This document shows positions 44,715 through 52,697 of a DNA stretch of 64,000 nucleotides, in pieces (the stretch's first letter is position 1; every line of letters starts with the position of its first letter). The notes under the pieces were generated by a model, which saw only the letters and a list, made by a program, of their open reading frames with translations, was not told the DNA's origin and did not search any database. The stretch is from G963422705 sp963422705 (GTDB taxonomy: Bacteria > Poribacteria > WGA-4E > WGA-3G): contig OY730443.1 of the NCBI GenBank assembly GCA_963422705.1, positions 2,418,001 through 2,482,000 on the forward strand. Reading direction: 5' to 3'. The position numbers and the translations under genes are program-made.

Positions 44715-45605
44715 CTAAACACCCCATTTTTCCCGAGAAACCGCCAACGGCTCAATTTGAGCATCGGGCTGCTTCCATGCGTAATGTCCCTTAGGATTTT
44801 TCCCTATCCAACGTTCATCCACCGGCTCCGCAGCGAGTTGATAACGGGTGTCAGCAGAGATGCGAATTTTGTTCGAGGTGTTGCACAGCGACGCGTGCAT
44901 GAGGAACATACTGAAAATCACAACATCCCCCGCTTCAAAAGTGGTTGTCGCCCAATGTCCCCCAAATTTCTCAATAATTTCAATCGGATTATCGCTAAAA
45001 TGTCCTTCAATCAGTTCTTTGTCAACATCTGCAGCGCCATACGTTTCTTTCACTTTTTCAAATTTATTTGAGCCAAGGCAGAAAACAATCGGCCCCATAT
45101 CCAAAGACACATCACCGAACGGTGTCCAACAAGAATAAAGGTTTTGCGTACCTCTTCCCATAAAAACTATATCATAATGGATGGGAGAACTGGCGCCGGG
45201 GGCTGCAGTACGGAGCCACTTAAAATCAAATGTTACAACATCACCACCGAGGAATCCCTTAAAAAAGTCTATTATTGGTTTCCCCTCCACCACCGCCTTG
45301 AACGCCTGCATCCGGGTTATTTCGATATTACCTATTGAGCCTGTTGAGCTCGGTTCTGGGTAGGCTGGATTAAAGATACCGTCGATGACAGGCGCATTCG
45401 GCGCGAGCATTCCTCTCACCTCAAGTCTCTTTAAAATCTGCTCCCGAGCCGTCAGTACCGTTTGCCGTTCATGAAGCCCGCGTAGGAGTAGGTATCCCTC
45501 CTCCGTTATCCGTTTATGAAGTGCTTCCGGTTCATTCAGGATGTCGTTACTCTCCCGTAAGTCAGTTGAAACTTCCATTTCGTGATGTAAAAAGGGCAAT
45601 TTCAT
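44715..45605 (-). CDS. Phytanoyl-CoA dioxygenase (PhyH) family protein
   Basis: Fe(II)/2-oxoglutarate oxygenase of 296 residues. The metal ligands appear as HYD (SSPIHYDIVFMGRG) and the distal His in FSMFLMHASL, with the 2-oxoglutarate Arg in NKIRISADTRYQL. The PhyH family hydroxylates diverse small molecules and is greatly expanded in Poribacteria. GAGGAAG precedes the ATG; the stop of the FGE/sialidase gene is 1 bp upstream, so the two are one operon and this oxygenase may act on a compound released by that protein. Substrate unknown. Confidence 0.88.
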   Translation of the reverse strand: MKLPFLHHEMEVSTDLRESNDILNEPEALHKRITEEGYLLLRGLHERQTVLTAREQILKRLEVRGMLAPNAPVIDGIFNPAYPEPSSTGSIGNIEITRMQAFKAVVEGKPIIDFFKGFLGGDVVTFDFKWLRTAAPGASSPIHYDIVFMGRGTQNLYSCWTPFGDVSLDMGPIVFCLGSNKFEKVKETYGAADVDKELIEGHFSDNPIEIIEKFGGHWATTTFEAGDVVIFSMFLMHASLCNTSNKIRISADTRYQLAAEPVDERWIGKNPKGHYAWKQPDAQIEPLAVSREKWGV

Positions 45606-45606
45606 A

Positions 45607-47637
45607 TTACTTCCTCATTGGCGGCGAATTTTTAAGCCACTCCAGGTTAAACCGATAGTGTTGTCGACTACTAATTAGATGAATTATGCCATTTCTACTT
45701 TGACAGACAGCGAGATATCCGCCCGGTTCGGCCCTGTTAATCCCCATGGTAAAAAACCGTCCATCCATTGTTTCAATCTCCCGTTCAGGCTTGTCATCAC
45801 TAATGAGTCGATGGTGTCTCCAGGTTTCACCGTCATCAAAGGAGAGTGCTGCAAACAACCCTGTAACGTGGCGTTCTTCGCCGGATGCATCCACAATCGG
45901 CATTGGCGTTGGGTTTCGTCTATCTCCCGTAAAAGATGCGAAGAAAATCGGCCCCTCCTTGAGCCTAAGGAGTACACACCGTTGCCCGCCAGAAAGCGCG
46001 GGGAAAGGACTGGCACAATACCCCCACGTTCTTCCCCCATCTGCTGAAAGACTTTTTGGCATCCGCCCGTTGATTACGTCTCCACGCCCATAAGCCATGA
46101 GCCGGCCATCCGTGAGTTCAACGACAGCGGCATGAATCCCGGCAATCCAGGCACCTCGGTTACCGTCTGAAAATTCAGGAATCGGTTGTCCAGCCCCCGC
46201 GTCACGCCAGGTTTCTCCATCGTCTTGACTTATCCAGATAGCCGTTCCACCATTCCCACCACTCACTGCGTCACAGGCGAGAAGTATTGAACCGTCTCGC
46301 CTTCGGAAAACCGACGTAATTGGCATCTGCCGAAGTTGATGCTCCGGGGAGATAAGCCGCGGGCGCGTCCACGTCGCGCCGTTATCGTCGGAATAGCGCA
46401 TGACTAACGCCAAAGGCGCCCAAGTTGCTGCAGCAGAGAGCCCATTGAAATGGTAAATTCGGCCATTTTCATCACACCAGAGGGCAGTGGCGTGATTGTT
46501 TCTATCAGGTGCCCCCCAGAAAGGCGCCGCCGGTTCCCATTCGTCTTGTCCATATCGCAACCGGCTCGCCACCACTGTCAATTCCCTACCACGCTCTGTT
46601 ACGCACGAATACCACGCTGAGAACAAGTCCCCGTTCGAACATTCAACAATTGATGGAACATGATTATGCGCTGAAAACAACGGCCCACTTGAACCTTCCG
46701 GAATTTTAACATAAGTCAGTGGTTCCTCAAAGCAGGCAGTATTAATAGCCGGCGATGTCGCAACGATTTGTTTAACTGCCTGCCCCCATAACCCCACTTT
46801 CCGGACGGGGAGCGGTGGCGTATCGGGCAATGCACCGCGCACCACGCGGAAACCGATGTACCAATGTTTATCTTCAGGCAACGTGCCCATCCGATTTGCA
46901 GAACGCAAATAACAGAGTAATGTTGAATGACTTCCACCGCGGGTAACACGATAAAGCCCATCTGCCCTACCAACCGGTTCCTTTTGCGGATACGACTCGT
47001 AGTGCCCATACCAATCGTGGCACCACTCTTCCACATTGCCGTGCATATCAAACAAACCCCATGCATTCGGCGGAGTCTGCCCCACCTGTAAGGAAACCAC
47101 CTCTTCGGCCCCCCGACTCCGTTCCGCATCCGGGTACCAACTCTCCCCGACGTTCTTATGAAAAACATCAGGCAGGGTATCTCCGGTATGAAAATGCGTC
47201 GTTGTGCCGGCGCGGCACGCGTATTCCCACTCTGCCTCCGTTGGCAACCGGTAAGGAACCCCCTCCTGTTCGGATAGCCATTCACAGAAGCGAACGGCAT
47301 CATTCCAACTCACAAAAACAACCGCCTCACCGTCTTCTTGTGAAAAACCAAGTTTCCCGCGTAGACGACGATGCTCCGGAGCGAATCGCTCATACTCCGC
47401 GTTCGTTACTTGAAAAATACCCAGGTAGAACGGTGTACTGACAGTTACCTCGTGCACAGGACGCTCGTCCCAATCGCCTTCACGCAGGTGTGCCTTGCCC
47501 GCGGTTAATTCATCGGATAGCTGGATGTTATCCGAGCCCATAAAAAAACTACCGGGCTCAATTTTGACGAACCGCATCCCGATTGAGTTGGTATAATTAG
47601 CACTTTCACGCTCAAGTTTTACCATAAGCCAGCCCAT
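45607..47637 (-). CDS. FGE-fold and sialidase (BNR) fusion protein
   Basis: Two-domain protein of 676 residues. Residues about 15-265 form a formylglycine-generating-enzyme type C-lectin fold (MRFVKIEPGSFFMGSD, RPVHEVTVSTPFYLG, YRLPTEAEWEYACRAG, NVEEWCHDWYG, YIGFRVVRG). Residues about 300-665 are a sialidase-type six-blade propeller with Asp boxes (YSDDNGATWTRP, SQDDGETWRDA, LSADGGRTWGY, SFDDGETWRHH). Active FGE needs two cysteines near RGGS; here the segment is RGGSHSTLLCYLRSANR, only one Cys, so formylglycine generation is unlikely and the fold may bind substrate. No signal peptide is seen. ATG at 47637 or 47625; a consensus promoter lies just upstream. Confidence 0.85.
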   Translation of the reverse strand: MGWLMVKLERESANYTNSIGMRFVKIEPGSFFMGSDNIQLSDELTAGKAHLREGDWDERPVHEVTVSTPFYLGIFQVTNAEYERFAPEHRRLRGKLGFSQEDGEAVVFVSWNDAVRFCEWLSEQEGVPYRLPTEAEWEYACRAGTTTHFHTGDTLPDVFHKNVGESWYPDAERSRGAEEVVSLQVGQTPPNAWGLFDMHGNVEEWCHDWYGHYESYPQKEPVGRADGLYRVTRGGSHSTLLCYLRSANRMGTLPEDKHWYIGFRVVRGALPDTPPLPVRKVGLWGQAVKQIVATSPAINTACFEEPLTYVKIPEGSSGPLFSAHNHVPSIVECSNGDLFSAWYSCVTERGRELTVVASRLRYGQDEWEPAAPFWGAPDRNNHATALWCDENGRIYHFNGLSAAATWAPLALVMRYSDDNGATWTRPRLISPEHQLRQMPITSVFRRRDGSILLACDAVSGGNGGTAIWISQDDGETWRDAGAGQPIPEFSDGNRGAWIAGIHAAVVELTDGRLMAYGRGDVINGRMPKSLSADGGRTWGYCASPFPALSGGQRCVLLRLKEGPIFFASFTGDRRNPTPMPIVDASGEERHVTGLFAALSFDDGETWRHHRLISDDKPEREIETMDGRFFTMGINRAEPGGYLAVCQSRNGIIHLISSRQHYRFNLEWLKNSPPMRK

Positions 47638-47657
47638 TATTTTTCAGAATTGATACT

Positions 47658-47686
47658 ATTATATCAATTAACGCCGCATTTGTCAA
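47658..47686 (-). promoter_or_regulatory. Consensus sigma70 promoter for FGE/sialidase-PhyH operon
   Basis: On the minus strand TTGACA (47686-47681), 17-base spacer, TATAAT (47663-47658), a perfect match 20 bases from the gene start, implying a very short leader. Confidence 0.75.
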
Positions 47687-47940
47687 AAATTGTCTGAACA
47701 TTCAGAACGAGCAAATCTCCCTTAAAAACGGAGCTTACCTGATAAAATTCCCCTGTCACGGTGAACTCCTAATCGCGGTATCCTTCATAAATCTGAGAAA
47801 ATGTTGAAAAAGATTTCGCAGGATTTCGCAGAAGGAGCCCCTCCGGCTTTTAGCCCCTTCTCTGCACTTCTTGTAATATTTGTGCGATGTTTAGATGCGA
47901 TGCTAGCGCGTGTTTGTCATCAGGAAATTTGTACCTCCTA

Positions 47941-47967
47941 TTGCGAAAAATGCTTTTTTGCTATAAT
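47941..47967 (+). promoter_or_regulatory. Extended -10 promoter of cassette 1
   Basis: TGCTATAAT (TATAAT 47962-47967) with TTGCGA at 47941-47946. The same block recurs upstream of cassette 2, with one A fewer in the spacer. It is followed by AAGGAG and a two-codon ORF ATGCAATAA (48029-48037). Confidence 0.5.
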
Positions 47968-48048
47968 TTTGCTTGAAAAGGAAAAATCACCTGGGGTAAC
48001 ACCTGAGAAAAAAAGGAGTGCCAAAATCATGCAATAACACTTCTCGCA

Positions 48049-48132
48049 ATGGATACCCATCGCCATGTCAAACGCCCCTCTGTCCCGAAGCGGGCCGGAG
48101 ATAAACACGCGCGGAGAACCAACTATCCATAA
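48049..48132 (+). CDS. Leader ORF of cassette 1 (27 codons)
   Basis: ATG to TAA coding MDTHRHVKRPSVPKRAGDK and HARRTNYP, basic and His-rich. Its TAA overlaps the AAGGAG ribosome site of gene A, 13 bases before the ATG of A. The ORF is intact in copy 2. Could be a translated leader or just conserved DNA. Confidence 0.35.
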   Translation: MDTHRHVKRPSVPKRAGDKHARRTNYP

Positions 48133-48145
48133 AGGAGACTTTACA

Positions 48146-48952
48146 ATGTCCAAATATTTGTTTACCAACCGCTTATTTATCGGCGCGCTTGGCCTCTTTA
48201 TCCTTTTTGTGACGGGTTGCCTGTTCTATCTGCAGTACGTCGAACAGCAAAACGCTAAAGAACACGCACGCACCGAAGAACGACTCAAGCAATGGCGGGA
48301 AGAGCACCGGTACGAGGCGGTACCCACTACCCAGACGCCGGACCCTCCCAAGATTGAAACGCCTGCCGAGGAGACAACACCCGACGGACACTCGCATGAC
48401 GACGAATGGCATGCTGAACCGCACCCACCGGTAGTGCCGCCCGCAACGGCACAAGGAAACCGTGAACAGACAACACCCGTGGCGGAAGTGACGCAAACGT
48501 ATGACGGGCCACTCACCTACCACGCAGAACTCCTTGAAACACACCCCGTGGAAGCACTTCGCGCACAAGCGAAAGAGCGCGGACACTGGAGCGCGAAGTG
48601 GATACCGCCCTTCCCACCCGATGACCACGGAGCCGCAGCCATCGCACGAGACAATTATCTGATGACATACTATGAAAGTATTGGCGATACAACCAACCCT
48701 ATTTTCCTAAAAGCATACAGGAATTGGGATGTGCAGCGCATTGCCGAACATAAGAAGGGAAGTGAGTTGTCAAAACGAAGTGATACATTCACATGGAAAG
48801 ATAGAATCCCGCCGAGTGAGGCATACAAACGTTTTAGGTGGGAACTTGCCCGGATGAGTGATTTAGGGACGTTACATTGGATACGCCTCCCAGCGGAGGA
48901 CGCCCGAGAAAGCCACGAACGACGCCCCTCAAATTTTCCGACACCTGAATAG
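48146..48952 (+). CDS. Cassette protein A1: membrane-anchored protein, family unknown
   Basis: Protein of 268 residues that I do not recognise. The N-terminal hydrophobic helix (IGALGLFILFVTGCLFYLQYV) anchors it in the membrane; VTGC could be a lipobox but copy 3 lacks that Cys. A charged helix (QQNAKEHARTEERLKQWREE), a Pro/Thr-rich linker and a His/Asp-rich patch (DGHSHDDEWHAEPHPP) follow, then a globular part starting YDGPLTYHAELLETHPVEAL. The ATG at 48146 is chosen because AAGGAG is ten bases upstream and conserved in all three copies; the frame is open back to 48065. Its last 120 residues differ completely from A2. It is followed by gene B1 after 12 bp. Confidence 0.75.
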   Translation: MSKYLFTNRLFIGALGLFILFVTGCLFYLQYVEQQNAKEHARTEERLKQWREEHRYEAVPTTQTPDPPKIETPAEETTPDGHSHDDEWHAEPHPPVVPPATAQGNREQTTPVAEVTQTYDGPLTYHAELLETHPVEALRAQAKERGHWSAKWIPPFPPDDHGAAAIARDNYLMTYYESIGDTTNPIFLKAYRNWDVQRIAEHKKGSELSKRSDTFTWKDRIPPSEAYKRFRWELARMSDLGTLHWIRLPAEDARESHERRPSNFPTPE

Positions 48953-48964
48953 AAGGAGACTCTC

Positions 48965-50261
48965 ATGAGAAAAACGATTTTTGCAATTGGAATGTATGTT
49001 ATCTGTCTATCCGTTTTCAGTTTCTGTACCATTCCCTCTGATGCCAATTACGACCAAAGGGTAACCAACGCTATAGAGCGTTTGCGATCCGCGGAAGGTA
49101 AAGTCAGAGATAGAAAAGAGGATGTAGATGCTGCGTGGGGGTTGTAGACATCCTGAGTATGAAATGGTCTGAGGTGGGTGAAGAGAATCGCCGAAAAACG
49201 GTGATGAACTTCCTCATAGAGCTGATGGGGACTGGTTTTTGGGCAGCAACCGGTGGATTAGGAGGGAGACTCGAATCGGAATGGAAATCCTACTATAGCA
49301 ACTTGAGCCTCATGGAACTGTATAGTTCTGAGCTGAATCGTCTGAAGGCGAGCATCGATGCGTTTAAGGCGGCAGTTGACAAATATAATGTAGCCTATAC
49401 GGCGGCTACATTGATTATCGAGTCGCATCATGAGTCGCATCCTCAGCATGCGAGTACCCTCTCTATCGATCATTATGTGCCGAGTTGGGAAAAGAAGACG
49501 TGTCGTGAGAACTTGCCCTCATTTTTGTGTCGGGGGAATCATTTTGTATTTGGGACATGTGCCGTGGAGTTTGAAACACCAAGTAAGGCTTTCTTGGGGC
49601 ATCAGCTGACGTGCGGGGGGATGGGATTTACTACTACAGTTGTGATGAAGTCGGAATGGCAAAGCATAAATTGCGTTTCTGTAAAAAATGGGTCTGGGAG
49701 GATGGTAAACGCAAAGAACGCTGCAATCAAGCCTATCGAAATTGCACAAACACAAAAAGGGATCACCGGAACGCATGGTGGTCCTTGAACGGTTCCCATG
49801 ATGAGACTTTTGAATCCGGTACCGTGGGTTCTAATTTCAATGACCCCTACGATCCGGACGGTATTTATAGCCGTAGCACGATAACAGGTGCGTGTGGTAA
49901 TCATACGATAGAGCCAAGTGAAGCTAGCGAACACGAGTGGGTGTATGAGTCGTGTTCCTCACGGCACGCCCATTATGAATGCGATGGCACAGATCACTCG
50001 TATCAAGCGAGTTGTTCTTCAACGAATGCAAATAACAACTACTGCACCCTGACAGGTTTCTATGCGTGTGACTCGCATACCCACCAATTCCCCAGTGACG
50101 CACCGGACTCTGGTGATGACGATGATGACAATGACATTGTCTGTCCTGCGAACGCTTGGACAGGTTGTGGTGGAACCACCTCGCATGCGACGACATGTGG
50201 TAGGGGACATCCGTATTATACCTGTAATCCGGCGGCTGTCTCCGCGCACTCGTGGCATTAG
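48965..50261 (+). pseudogene. Cassette protein B1: secreted Cys/His-rich protein, two frameshifts
   Basis: A coherent protein of about 432 residues is spread over three frames: 48965-49147, 49135-49620 and 49611-50261. Both shifts are -1 and fall in runs of G (49137-49141, five G; about 49614-49619, six G); one extra G at each would give one frame. The product has a signal peptide (MRKTIFAIGMYVICLSVFS), a helical part (about residues 25-145), and a C-terminal 220 residues rich in Cys and His (GACGNHTIEP, ACDSHTHQF, CGGTTSHATTCGRGHPYYTC) with an Asp run, probably metal-binding or disulfide-bonded. AAGGAG precedes the ATG. Family unknown. It may be a pseudogene, a phase-variable gene or carry assembly errors. 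Confidence 0.6.
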
Positions 50262-50472
50262 TTGACAGGATTTCGCAGAAGGCGCCCCGCACTAGCCCTT
50301 GCCTGCACTTCTTGTAATATTTGTGCGATGTTTAGATGCGATGCTAGCACGTGTTTGTCATCCTATTGCGAAAATGCTTTTTTGCTATAATTTTGCTTGA
50401 AAAGGAAAAATCACCTGGGGTGACACCTGAGAAAAAAAGGAGTGCCAAAATCATGCAATAACACTTCTCGCG

Positions 50473-50556
50473 ATGGATACCCACCACCATGTCAAACACC
50501 CCTCTGTCCCGAAGCAGGCCGGAGATAAACACGCGCGGAGAACCAACTATCCATAA
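50473..50556 (+). CDS. Leader ORF of cassette 2 (27 codons)
   Basis: Same position and length as the ORF at 48049-48132, differing at four codons (three His/Gln for Arg changes, one silent). The TAA again overlaps the ribosome site of the A gene. Confidence 0.35.
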   Translation: MDTHHHVKHPSVPKQAGDKHARRTNYP

Positions 50557-50569
50557 AGGAGACTTTACA

Positions 50570-51388
50570 ATGTCCAAATATTTGTTTACCAACCGTTTAT
50601 TTATGAGCGCGCTTGGCCTCTTTATCCTTTTTGTAACGGGTTGCCTATTCTATCTGCAGTACGTCGAACAGCAAAACGCTAAAGAACACGCACGCACAGA
50701 AGAACGACTCAAGCAATGGCGGGAACAGCACCAGCACGAGGCGGTACCCACTACCCAGACGCCGGACCCTCCCAAGGTTGAAACGTCTGCCGAGGAGACA
50801 ACACCCGACGGACACTCGCATGACGACGAATGGCATGCTGAACCGCGCACACCGGGAGTGCCGCCCGCAACCGCACAAGGAAACCGTGAACAGACAACAC
50901 CCGTGGCGGAAGTGACGCAAACGTATGACGGGCCACTCACCTACCACGCAGAACTCCTTGAAACCCACCCCGTAGAAGCACTCCGACAGCACGCACGAGA
51001 AATAGGGCATTGGAGCGCAGAACACATCCCCCCGTTCCCGCCAGAGGACAGTGAGGCCGCAGAATTCGCGCGAAACACATATCTCTTCCTATACTATATG
51101 CGAACAGGGCAAACGGAACACCCCGCCTACCCCGCAGCAGGGAAAGCACAGAGCGAATTCTTCAACGCGCTAACGCGCGCCTACGATGCTGGGTTTAAAA
51201 CCCCATGGGAGGCTGCCCGTAATGACGATTTGATGAAATTAACATGGCCCGTCATCCCGCCATTAGACGTGTCGCATACACCCTGGGCGACAACCTTCAC
51301 CGAAGCAGATGGGATTAACCTCGAAAGTGCACGCCCCTTATTCCCGTTTGAACTTGATAAGTCACTTTTGCACCCAGCCTCTGACTGA
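50570..51388 (+). CDS. Cassette protein A2: membrane-anchored protein, family unknown
   Basis: Protein of 272 residues. The first 145 residues are almost the same as A1, including the anchor helix (LGLFILFVTGCLFYLQYV) and the His/Asp patch (DGHSHDDEWHAEP). After HPVEAL the sequence diverges: A2 goes on with GHWSAEHIPPFPPEDSEAAEFAR, which still matches the A1 pattern, then EFFNALTRAYDAGFKTPWEAA and a tail unlike A1. ATG at 50570 with AAGGAG in the conserved leader. The B2 gene follows after 21 bp. Conserved front and variable back recall proteins whose C-terminus is the functional or recognised part. Confidence 0.75.
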   Translation: MSKYLFTNRLFMSALGLFILFVTGCLFYLQYVEQQNAKEHARTEERLKQWREQHQHEAVPTTQTPDPPKVETSAEETTPDGHSHDDEWHAEPRTPGVPPATAQGNREQTTPVAEVTQTYDGPLTYHAELLETHPVEALRQHAREIGHWSAEHIPPFPPEDSEAAEFARNTYLFLYYMRTGQTEHPAYPAAGKAQSEFFNALTRAYDAGFKTPWEAARNDDLMKLTWPVIPPLDVSHTPWATTFTEADGINLESARPLFPFELDKSLLHPASD

Positions 51389-51409
51389 TATACAAAGGAG
51401 ATACTTCTT

Positions 51410-51619
51410 ATGAAACGAAGATTGATAGGGACTACACTGATAATTGGACTGTTCACCGTTTTTATGTTCAACGGCGCATACGCCAACTGGGACGGGCGCC
51501 TGGATGCCGCGAAGGAGCACATGGAGAACGAAAAAGACTATGCCGATACAGCATACGATACGATGCGGAACACCAATATCCTCTATCGCAATTGGGACAA
51601 AACAGCGCAAGATGAGTAA
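51410..51619 (+). CDS. Cassette protein B2: short secreted protein
   Basis: A 69-residue protein with a signal peptide (LIGTTLIIGLFTVFMFNGAYA) and a short charged helical part (NWDGRLDAAKEHMENEKDY). It matches the first quarter of B1 in design and position, not closely in sequence, and lacks the Cys/His-rich part. AAGGAG precedes the ATG. Its stop codon is 25 bp before the leader of A3. It may be a truncated B gene or a genuine small form. Confidence 0.6.
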   Translation: MKRRLIGTTLIIGLFTVFMFNGAYANWDGRLDAAKEHMENEKDYADTAYDTMRNTNILYRNWDKTAQDE

Positions 51620-51689
51620 TTTTGAATCTAAACGAAACGTGGAGATAGACACGCGCGGAAAACCAACTATCCATAAAGGAGACTTTACA

Positions 51690-52094
51690 ATGTTAAAAGA
51701 TTTGTTAAGCAACCGCTTATTTATCGGCGCGCTTGGCCTCTTTATCCTTTTTGTGACGGGCTTGCTCTATCTGCAGTACGTCGATAAGCAGACGCAGGAG
51801 GAGATTACGCGCACCGAAGAAGCCGTCAAGCAATTGGAAGCCAGTCAACAGCAGAACGGGGATGCTTCCCGAAACGCCACACTAGGTGGACACTCGGATG
51901 GTGACGAACCGCATGAGACAGCGAGCGAAAAACCTTTGGCAGATAGCGTCACGTCAGATGAAACGGCAAATCGCCTCACGCCGGATGAAGAAGACGAACT
52001 CTACCTTCTCTATGAAACGGAAGGATTCAAACGTGAGAAACTCTCCCAAAAACAGTTGTTACATCTGAGTCGAGTCTGGGATATGGTATTGTAG
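51690..52094 (+). CDS. Cassette protein A3: short membrane-anchored protein
   Basis: Protein of 134 residues starting at an ATG in the same leader context as A1 and A2 (CCATAAAGGAGACTTTACA). The anchor is conserved (RLFIGALGLFILFVTGLLYLQYV) but the Cys is replaced by Leu, which argues that the family is anchored by a helix rather than by a lipid. The remainder is a charged linker ending LTPDEEDELYLLYETEGFKR and lacks the YDGPLTYHAELL domain. The frame is open back to 51444 through B2 in another frame; this is a shadow. Confidence 0.65.
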   Translation: MLKDLLSNRLFIGALGLFILFVTGLLYLQYVDKQTQEEITRTEEAVKQLEASQQQNGDASRNATLGGHSDGDEPHETASEKPLADSVTSDETANRLTPDEEDELYLLYETEGFKREKLSQKQLLHLSRVWDMVL

Positions 52095-52097
52095 AAT

Positions 52098-52325
52098 TCA
52101 CATCCGGAGCAGTGGCAGTGATTCGGGCTGTGCGAACAATCCGGACTATAACTGTGCACAGATACAGGTTCCTGCTCCACAAGAGCACCGTCCGGTGTCC
52201 CCGGCGAATGCGGACACAACTACTGCTGTTGTGCCCCCTATGGCAGCCTGACTTACGGCAGCACGAACAACAACGGCGGTTCAGACGCTCGCTCTGGCAG
52301 TGGCACTGTACCCTTCCTACCCTAA
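52098..52325 (+). pseudogene. Remnant of a B-type Cys-rich protein
   Basis: After A3, two overlapping frames carry Cys-rich fragments: SGCANNPDYNCAQ in one and VPGECGHNYCCCAPYG with a Ser/Gly/Asn tail in another, ending at TAA 52325. There is no start codon or signal peptide. Position and composition fit a decayed third B gene. Confidence 0.45.
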
Positions 52326-52370
52326 GAAATACAAGATACGCCTCAGCGTTTTCCCCAAAAAAATAAAGGG

Positions 52371-52399
52371 TTGACATTTTTTCTTTATCTTGCTATTCT
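52371..52399 (+). promoter_or_regulatory. Sigma70 promoter with extended -10
   Basis: TTGACA (52371-52376), 17-base spacer, TATTCT (52394-52399) preceded by TGC. The next intact gene, a cyclophilin, starts 299 bases downstream. Confidence 0.6.
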
Positions 52400-52697
52400 A
52401 TTCACCAAAGTATATTAGAGATTTAGATTGTTCTTCATTTGAACGCTAAACAAATTTCATTTACGATTATATAAGAATGTGGAAGCAGAAATGGCGTGTC
52501 AAGGTACACGAGAACTCAATGATAATGCACTTTTCATTGACAACGTCGGACAGCGCAAAGGCTTCTCACCCGCGGACGTGACGAGATTAAATTGACAACC
52601 GTTTGGACAGCTCCCAAAACGTCATAACTCACGGCGTTCAGTAATGCGTTACCCCGTTCAAAAAAGTGGAATCACGCTGCTACCTAAAGGAGAGTGA
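52400..52697. other. Long leader or gene-free stretch
   Basis: No intact gene. A 34-codon ORF at 52491-52595 ends RKGFSPADVTRLN, faintly like the end of an astacin-type peptidase domain, and may be a fossil. The rest may be the leader of the cyclophilin operon. Confidence 0.35.

Larger units (their letters stand above)
47817..50990 (+). repeat. Duplicated cassette upstream region and first half of gene A (copies 1 and 2)
   Basis: About 750 bp starting near 47817 (GATTTCGCAGAAGG) recur from about 50267 to 50990 with an offset near 2424 bp at gene A. The repeat covers promoter, leader and the first 140 codons or so of the A genes at well over 90% identity by eye, then stops abruptly. A third copy retains only the last 50 bases of leader and the first 40 codons. 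Confidence 0.85.

Noticed and set aside
48173..48628. Minus-strand ORFs with Cys/Gly/Arg-rich peptides opposite A1 (and the same opposite A2)
   Set aside because: Codon-bias shadows of the A genes; conserved only because the DNA is duplicated.
49135..49620. Programmed -1 frameshifting in the B1 gene
   Set aside because: The G runs do not form a canonical slippery heptamer and no clear stem or pseudoknot follows; length change of the G run is simpler. Not fully excluded.
52491..52595. 34-codon ORF before the first cyclophilin gene
   Set aside because: Its end faintly resembles an astacin-type peptidase tail, but it is too short and has no supporting context to call a gene.
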